The position numbers were made by a program, and so were the translations under genes. Shown piece after piece: positions 33,987 through 38,769 of a stretch of 38,769 nucleotides of DNA. Under the pieces are notes generated by a model, which was given only the letters and a program-made list of their open reading frames with translations, had not been told where the DNA came from and made no database searches. Position 1 is the first letter of the stretch. Each line of letters starts with the position of its first letter. This stretch comes from Verrucomicrobiales bacterium (GTDB lineage Bacteria; Verrucomicrobiota; Verrucomicrobiia; Verrucomicrobiales; DEV007). The stretch is from assembly GCA_029213025.1 (NCBI GenBank), contig JARGOZ010000004.1, positions 79,042-117,810 of the forward strand, written 5' to 3'.

Positions 33987-34562
33987 ATGATTATGAATGT
34001 GAAATCCAGCATTTTATCTGTTATCGCCGCTGTTTTAGCACTCGCGGCTTCTACCGCTTCTGCTCAGAATATTAGTATTGCTGTAGTAGATATGCAAAAA
34101 GCGCTCAACGATTACAACCGCACCAAAGTTGAAGTAGATAAAATCAATGCATTTGGAGAAGAAAAAACCAAACTTCTCGACGAGAAAAAAGCGTCTCTCA
34201 AACAAATCACCGATAAGATGATTGAGCACCAGAAAACGGCGGCTGATTCATCTCTGGCGGAAGACAAGCGCAAGGCGGCTGCAGAGCAGTTTCAGGAGCT
34301 TGCCAAAGAGCGTAACGCCAAACTGAAAGAGATTGCCGATGATGAGCGCAAAGCCTCTCAGGAGCTTCTTAAGGCCCGTCAGGAAATGGAAGCTGCTCTC
34401 GTGGCAGACATCAAAGGTGTCATGGAACAGTTGGCCAGTTCGAAGAGCGTAGACCTCATTTTCGACAAGTCGTTCCTGCCTAAAGCCAATAAGGCAATTA
34501 TCTACACTTCGGCTAATGTTGTCGACATGACTGGAGAGATTGTTGGTATTTTAAATAAGTAA
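33987..34562 (+). CDS. OmpH/Skp-family periplasmic chaperone, copy 2
   Basis: This 191-residue paralogue of the gene at 32224 has a signal peptide ending near ASAQN and a mature start ISIAVVDMQKALNDY. It has a long charged coiled-coil and a C-terminal DLIFDKSFLPKANKAIIYT. An ATG six bases later (33993) is an equally good start. A 124-base gap after lpxD contains a near-perfect hairpin TCGTTGC-GTA-GCGACGA (33934-33950), so it probably has separate control. A strong terminator follows. Confidence 0.87.
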   Translation: MIMNVKSSILSVIAAVLALAASTASAQNISIAVVDMQKALNDYNRTKVEVDKINAFGEEKTKLLDEKKASLKQITDKMIEHQKTAADSSLAEDKRKAAAEQFQELAKERNAKLKEIADDERKASQELLKARQEMEAALVADIKGVMEQLASSKSVDLIFDKSFLPKANKAIIYTSANVVDMTGEIVGILNK

Positions 34563-34598
34563 TCGTTTTACGGATTTAAATATCTGAATTTTCCAAGG

Positions 34599-34627
34599 CC
34601 CGTCTCCGAAAGGTGACGGGTTTTTTT
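34599..34627 (+). terminator. Intrinsic terminator after the second ompH
   Basis: CCCGTC-T-CC (34599-34607) pairs with GG-T-GACGGG (34612-34620) across a GAAA loop with one T-T mismatch, followed by seven T. It ends the bamA/lpxD cluster just before the convergent HD-Pnk gene. Confidence 0.88.
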
Positions 34628-34629
34628 GT

Positions 34630-35853
34630 TTACAGGTCGAACAGGTAATCCACGAGGTGAGCCTCATGAACTGCAGGCCACTGATATTGACGAAATTGTT
34701 TATCAATTACCGAGGCGGGAACCGGAGTCTTTCTGCTTACGTTGCGTGTGTGTGCCGTATGCGGTGAAATCCCGAAGCTGACCACGCGGGTGAGGGCGTG
34801 GTAGTCCCTGGCCAGATTCAAGATCAAAGACCGGCCGTCCCGGCGGAGCGCTGTGCTGTCCCAGAATACGTTCTGCTTTTCTCTCAGAGCCTGACGAAGG
34901 CGTTCTTTAGCCAGCTGAACAACCTGGCCGTTTTTCGATTGATCATCACTTTTTCCGGTGATTTCTTTGCGAATTTCATCGAGGGAAATTTTCTTATCGT
35001 CCGGGCCACAGATATTCTCGATCCAGTTGCTTTTTCCACTTCCTCCGGGGCCGCATACCACAGTCACTACGCTATGTTTTTTGCGATGCTGCCATGTTCT
35101 TGCGAGAGCTTCCTCCGGTGAATTGATGAAACCTGATTCGTAATCGTGAATAGCCCAACAGCAGGCGTATTCCTGTTCTCCGGGATTGGGGATTTCTTTT
35201 TCGAAAAAGGACCGCCACGCGGAGTAAGGATCTGTCATTTCCCATAAACCGAATTCGATAGCTGCAAGGCGGAAAAGTTCCAACACCTCAATCTGGCTGT
35301 CGATATCGTCGCAAATTCGGCCACGATTGTCAGCTTGTTCCAGAAGGTACACCAATTTCAAATCTACACCTCTTGCGAGCCGGCAATATTCGTACTGCTG
35401 CGAATTCCTTGAAACCAGCTTTCGGACATGGTGATGATACCGAATCAATCCGAGAATTTGGATGGCTTCGGGCTGAGCCAGGCCCAATGCTCCCATCCGG
35501 GGTGCCACATAAGAGCAGCCCCGCTCTGCATGGTGCGGGGAAACGACGCGATCCTTTCCTTCGATCTCCTCATTTTTTGTAGTAAGAACTTTACCGATAT
35601 CGTGAAGGGCAGCACCGAGAATCAGGATCAGTCGCTCGCCCGGCGGGATTTGATGGGCCCGGGATTCGAGAATTTGATAGATTTCATTGATCACCATTTC
35701 GGTATGAATTCTTACATCGCCTTCGCCGTGCCATTCCGGATCCTGTGGTGTGAACGCCATTTTCCCAATTAGTGGAAAATGTTCCTCTAAAAAATCGAGA
35801 AGGCATCCGGGTGAAGGGCTGCCACCATCACGAATTTCGTTAATGACATTCAT
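34630..35853 (-). CDS. HD-Pnk: HD phosphoesterase fused to 5'-OH polynucleotide kinase
   Basis: This 407-residue putative nucleic-acid end-healing enzyme has an N-terminal HD domain: His50 in RIHTEM, ALHDIGK with His84 and Asp85, VSPHHAERG, RYHHHVRK and EQADNRGR. The C-terminal domain is a T4 Pnk-type P-loop kinase: GPGGSGKS (268-275), SLDEIRKEITG with catalytic Asp near 292, and FWDSTALRRDGR (about 330-341) as phosphate clamp and lid. The layout matches bacterial HD-Pnk enzymes such as that of Runella slithyformis, in which the HD part removes 2',3'-cyclic phosphate ends and the kinase phosphorylates 5'-OH ends. I chose the ATG at 35853, which overlaps the RNA ligase gene by 14 bases; a longer frame to 35994 duplicates ligase sequence. 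Confidence 0.85.
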   Translation of the reverse strand: MNVINEIRDGGSPSPGCLLDFLEEHFPLIGKMAFTPQDPEWHGEGDVRIHTEMVINEIYQILESRAHQIPPGERLILILGAALHDIGKVLTTKNEEIEGKDRVVSPHHAERGCSYVAPRMGALGLAQPEAIQILGLIRYHHHVRKLVSRNSQQYEYCRLARGVDLKLVYLLEQADNRGRICDDIDSQIEVLELFRLAAIEFGLWEMTDPYSAWRSFFEKEIPNPGEQEYACCWAIHDYESGFINSPEEALARTWQHRKKHSVVTVVCGPGGSGKSNWIENICGPDDKKISLDEIRKEITGKSDDQSKNGQVVQLAKERLRQALREKQNVFWDSTALRRDGRSLILNLARDYHALTRVVSFGISPHTAHTRNVSRKTPVPASVIDKQFRQYQWPAVHEAHLVDYLFDL

Positions 35854-36484
35854 TGTTGTTTTCGGCGAGTTCGTTGGGAATAATCTCTGCAAACATCCAG
35901 TGTTGATCGGTTTGAACATGACCCTCGCGAACCCATTTTGCCACTGAGACAGAAAAATCCTGATAGGCGAAAGTCTCTGCCGTTCTGACCACATATCCTT
36001 CCATGCGAACGGTATCGATTTGCATCGATTTTAGCATTTCTGCGTCAAAATCACCGCGATACAGAACTGGGACAACAGTCAGGCCGAGAAGATCGGCCCA
36101 TTCGAGCGTTTCATCCCAACTTAATGCCTGATTTTCATCCGTCCATATCGAGAAAAGTTGGAAAAAGCTCTTCAGGTCGAAGTAAGGAATCGAGTGGCGG
36201 GCGTACAGATTTTCCCCGCAGAGCCGCCAGCCTTCCGGAATTTCCCGGGCTATGGAGGCGTGAAGTGCTTTGACCCGGTCTCGCGATGGATGATGACGGC
36301 TATCGAGGGACCGCGCGTGAATGACATCGCGATACATCGTTGTGTTTTCGCCGTCCATCTTTTCCGTGACGACGATTTCCCTGCCCGAAAAATGGTCGGT
36401 ATCGCTCAGTTTCCTGTCTTCGGAAGTTGTTCCCGGTGACCACGGAAGGTGTGGCGTTCCGGGGTATTTGAAAAGCGGAGTCAT
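35840..36484 (-). CDS. T4 Rnl-like RNA ligase
   Basis: This 214-residue nucleotidyltransferase has motif I EKMDGENTT with the adenylated Lys42, a motif III-like segment GENLYARHSI (90-99), motif IV EGYVVR (162-167) and motif V VAKWVR (181-186). The N-terminal HLPWSPG segment is typical of bacterial ligases in this group. It seals 3'-OH and 5'-phosphate ends made by end-healing enzymes; the HD-Pnk gene directly downstream overlaps it by 14 bases. Together they form a two-gene RNA repair operon. A longer frame starts at 36577, but the family start fits the ATG at 36484. The 258-base region upstream has no convincing gene. Confidence 0.85.
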   Translation of the reverse strand: MTPLFKYPGTPHLPWSPGTTSEDRKLSDTDHFSGREIVVTEKMDGENTTMYRDVIHARSLDSRHHPSRDRVKALHASIAREIPEGWRLCGENLYARHSIPYFDLKSFFQLFSIWTDENQALSWDETLEWADLLGLTVVPVLYRGDFDAEMLKSMQIDTVRMEGYVVRTAETFAYQDFSVSVAKWVREGHVQTDQHWMFAEIIPNELAENNNECH

Positions 36485-36742
36485 TGTACCCTTCGAGTAG
36501 GTAAAAACTATAACCCTCACTGTAGAATGTAAACCGGTGGAAAAAGATGCCAATTTTCGATGAAAAACCGGCTGCAAAAAGCTTAATCGTAGTTAAACTT
36601 CAGTTGCCTGTCGGGCTGTCGAGTCAGACTAACTTTTTCCAAAGCTGGAAGATGTTTATAATCGGCTCTGGCGAGCTCGAACGCATCACTCCTGAGGTCC
36701 TTATTAATGGTCCAACCGGCGGTTCGACAGGTTTTTTCCGGC

Positions 36743-37363
36743 TCAGGTAATGACACCGCTCCGAAACGCCTGACCAACCGCAGCGCCAAGATTTTTCACA
36801 CCGAGCTTGCTGTAGATCCTCCGGATATGGTTATCGACAGTGTGTACGCTGCGATCAAATTTTTCGCTGATGTCCTTTTTGGTCAGACCGTCCGCGAGCA
36901 AACGGAGCAGTTCGACATCTCTCGGCTTGAGATTCATTTTGTCTGGAGAGACCGGTAGACTTCGGCGGGCTGCTTCGAGAATCAGTGTAGCTATTTCGGG
37001 ACTTACCGGTGAGTTGCCGTTTACCAGGTTGTGTAAGCTGCTCCCGAGTTCCTCATGGTTGGAAGTTTTTAACAGAAAGCTCGAAGCTCCGGCCCGGAGC
37101 AGGGGAAAGACGACCTCAGGATCAACCTCGCTGGTAAGGACCATGATCGGCACACTGCGATCATGACTCCGCATTTTTGCGGTGAGATCGACACAGTCTT
37201 CGACCTCATAATCGTCGGAATCGACAATAACCACCTCCGGCGAGGGTGTGTTCGCCTGCTTCGACTGTTCGAACGGATGAACAATTGTTTTCGACAATCT
37301 CTCGAATCGATCACGAAGCGATCGATCCCGGCTGATGAGCCAAAGTACCTCCACTGTTGACAT
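36743..37363 (-). CDS. NarL/LuxR-type response regulator
   Basis: This 206-residue DNA-binding regulator has a receiver-like domain (about 1-125), with the phosphate-accepting Asp48 in VVIVDSDDYE, a conserved Thr/Ser region VLTSE and Lys in FLLKTSN. The C-terminal LuxR-type helix-turn-helix (about 142-203) reads LKPRDVELLRLLADGLTKKDI and HTVDNHIRRIYSKLGV. The usual acidic pair near the N-terminus is replaced by SRDRS, so phosphorylation may be atypical. No sensor kinase is adjacent. It lies 76 bases downstream of recN on the same strand. Confidence 0.87.
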   Translation of the reverse strand: MSTVEVLWLISRDRSLRDRFERLSKTIVHPFEQSKQANTPSPEVVIVDSDDYEVEDCVDLTAKMRSHDRSVPIMVLTSEVDPEVVFPLLRAGASSFLLKTSNHEELGSSLHNLVNGNSPVSPEIATLILEAARRSLPVSPDKMNLKPRDVELLRLLADGLTKKDISEKFDRSVHTVDNHIRRIYSKLGVKNLGAAVGQAFRSGVIT

Positions 37364-37439
37364 AGGATATCAATAAAAAATTAAGGCCACTCTATTCACC
37401 ATTTTTCCGATTTGTATACATGATTTTCCTGGAATTTTG

Positions 37440-38769
37440 TTAGTTTGCCGGATGAGCCATATCGTTGCCCTGTAGCAACTTTTCTGCCAGAGCGAAGGAT
37501 TCTTCTCCAACGCCACCGAGCATTCTTGCCAATTCGGCGATTCGGTCCTGATTTTCCAGCTTCCGAATACCGGTGACGGTGGATTTCCCTTTCGTTTTTT
37601 TGGATACATGAAAATGGCTGTTTGCTAAAGATGCCACTTGAGGCATGTGAGTTATGGCGATTACCTGATGTTGCTTTCCCAGTGTCGCCATTTTTTCACC
37701 CACTGCGACGGCGATTTCGCCTCCGACGTTGGCATCGATTTCGTCAAAGACCATGAGGGGAGTATCGTCCTGGCTGGCGAGAGCGCTTTTTACCGCCAGC
37801 ATGACCCGCGACATTTCACCGCTCGACGCGATGGTCCGCAGCGGCTTGACCGGCTCACCTGGATTCGGGCCAAACAGAAAGTCGACATTTTCGAGGCCGG
37901 AAAATTGCGGCGTTTCATGGGTCGGTAGAGCTACCTCAAAATCTGCCCGGGTGAAGCCGAGACCTTTCAGATGGTCCTTGATCTTCTGCTGCAAACGGGG
38001 CGCAGCGAGTTTTCTTTTTTTGGATAGTTTGGCTCCGGCTTTTTGCATTTTGATCAACGCTTTTGAGACGGCTTCTGCGAGGCGCTCCATTTCTTCTTCG
38101 CGATGATCGATTTTATCGAGCCGATTCCGGGCCTCTTTTTCAAATGCAAGTACTTCAAGGATCGTCCGGCCGTATTTCCTTTTCAAATTTTCCACTTCAT
38201 CGATACGCCTTTCCATGGCGGCCATCGCGGAGGGATCGATCTCCAGACCGCCCAGGTATTGATCCAGGCAATTGTCGAGTTCTTCAATCTCCAGTCTCGC
38301 GGAATCGAAGTTTGCCGTAAAGTGGGCTGACTCCGGATCGAGTTGTTCCACTTCGGACAGGTGTCTGCGGGCAACTGCGAGATCTTCGATTGCAGCCTGA
38401 AGAAGGCTGCGCGACTGGCTTGCTGCGTCGATCAACCGGGCCGCATTTCGCGCTTGCGAATAGCGACGTTCCAGTTCGGCCAGCTCTTCTTCGATGAGGG
38501 ATGCCCTTGAAATCTCCTCCAGTTGAAAGCGAAGCAGCTGGATCTCCCGGTCGTCAGCCTGGCCATATGTTTTGAAGTTCTCCACGGCAGCGATGGCGTC
38601 TTTCCATTGCTGATAAGCGAAGTGATATTTTTGTAACTCGGTTTGTGTTGCCGCATAGGCATCCAGCATTGTCATCTGCCGTTCCCGGGAATGAAGGGAT
38701 TGGTGTTCCTCCGGCCCGTGAATATCGATGATCAGGTTTCCGAGGCGTTTCAGCACCTGCAAAGTGCAG
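37440..38769 (-). CDS. recN: DNA repair protein RecN, 3' part only
   Basis: About 442 C-terminal codons of this SMC-like ATPase are present; the 5' end lies beyond the window. Visible are the LIIDIHGPEEHQSL block after the N-terminal ATPase half, a long coiled-coil, the signature SGEMSRVMLAVKSAL, Walker B LMVFDEIDANVGG, and the D-loop and H-loop region VIAITHMPQVASLA. RecN tethers DNA ends and helps RecA-dependent double-strand break repair. An in-frame TTG near the edge is not the true start, because the reading continues in frame to the end of the window. Confidence 0.93.
   Translation of the reverse strand, partial: CTLQVLKRLGNLIIDIHGPEEHQSLHSRERQMTMLDAYAATQTELQKYHFAYQQWKDAIAAVENFKTYGQADDREIQLLRFQLEEISRASLIEEELAELERRYSQARNAARLIDAASQSRSLLQAAIEDLAVARRHLSEVEQLDPESAHFTANFDSARLEIEELDNCLDQYLGGLEIDPSAMAAMERRIDEVENLKRKYGRTILEVLAFEKEARNRLDKIDHREEEMERLAEAVSKALIKMQKAGAKLSKKRKLAAPRLQQKIKDHLKGLGFTRADFEVALPTHETPQFSGLENVDFLFGPNPGEPVKPLRTIASSGEMSRVMLAVKSALASQDDTPLMVFDEIDANVGGEIAVAVGEKMATLGKQHQVIAITHMPQVASLANSHFHVSKKTKGKSTVTGIRKLENQDRIAELARMLGGVGEESFALAEKLLQGNDMAHPAN

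Noticed and set aside
35854..35994. N-terminal extension of HD-Pnk
   Set aside because: This stretch is the RNA ligase coding region in another frame; the ATG at 35853 gives the expected domain start.
36482..36493. GGGTACAAT at the RNA ligase start as another copy of the dispersed repeat
   Set aside because: Only nine bases match, with no flanking similarity or 22-base partner; chance is the simpler explanation.
36547..36789. Small open frames on both strands between the RNA ligase and the response regulator
   Set aside because: They overlap each other or the regulator, show no recognisable motif and have no start signals; treated as non-coding.

Overview
This 38.8 kb window looks like chromosomal DNA of a Gram-negative member of the PVC superphylum, most likely Verrucomicrobiota (Opitutia-like). 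The outer-membrane genes (bamA, two ompH/skp copies, lpxD) show a diderm envelope. The mix of a sulfatase, a PhoD-like phosphatase, a GH75-like hydrolase, A24 prepilin peptidases and MoxR/DUF58 proteins fits that group, and so do start codons that mostly lack Shine-Dalgarno sequences. The placement comes from recognising gene families, not from a search.

Layout. 1-1099: a decayed IS110-family transposase, then a strong sigma70-type promoter. 1100-7545: a four-gene exopolysaccharide operon (Wzz/BY-kinase fusion, sugar-phosphate transferase, Wzy/ligase-like protein, GT2). 7635-13746: PIG-L deacetylase, DUF58, sulfatase, ispH, a GH75 chitosanase-like protein, a hidden selenoprotein and plsC. 13881-15473: a tightly overlapping three-gene operon (small helical protein, GAF protein, subtilase). 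15599-17511: a membrane protein, a possible small RNA and moxR. 17516-19791: tandem prepilin peptidase paralogues. 19851-29529: SGNH hydrolase, Dabb protein, pgi, a glycosyltransferase, glnD, a PhoD-like lipoprotein, a membrane protein and ruvB. 29828-34562: bamA-ompH-lpxD-ompH. 34630-36484: an HD-Pnk/RNA ligase repair cassette. 36743-38769: a NarL-type regulator and the 3' part of recN.

The most striking item is at 12894-13112. It is a complete 72-residue Rdx (SelT/SelW/SelH) family protein in which both cysteines of the CxxC redox motif are encoded by TGA, giving a predicted UxxU protein. A hairpin with a GU-containing loop follows at the spacing expected of a bacterial SECIS element. TGA is an ordinary stop codon elsewhere in the window, and gene callers will miss this gene.

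Other notable structure: a dispersed repeat with an exact 22-bp period and a palindromic core, one copy of which forms the 5' end of a lipoprotein gene; a prepilin peptidase paralogue with a catalytic Asp changed to Asn; a promoter plus terminator that could make a roughly 75-nt RNA; and a promoter bracketed by a 9-bp inverted repeat at the head of the exopolysaccharide operon.
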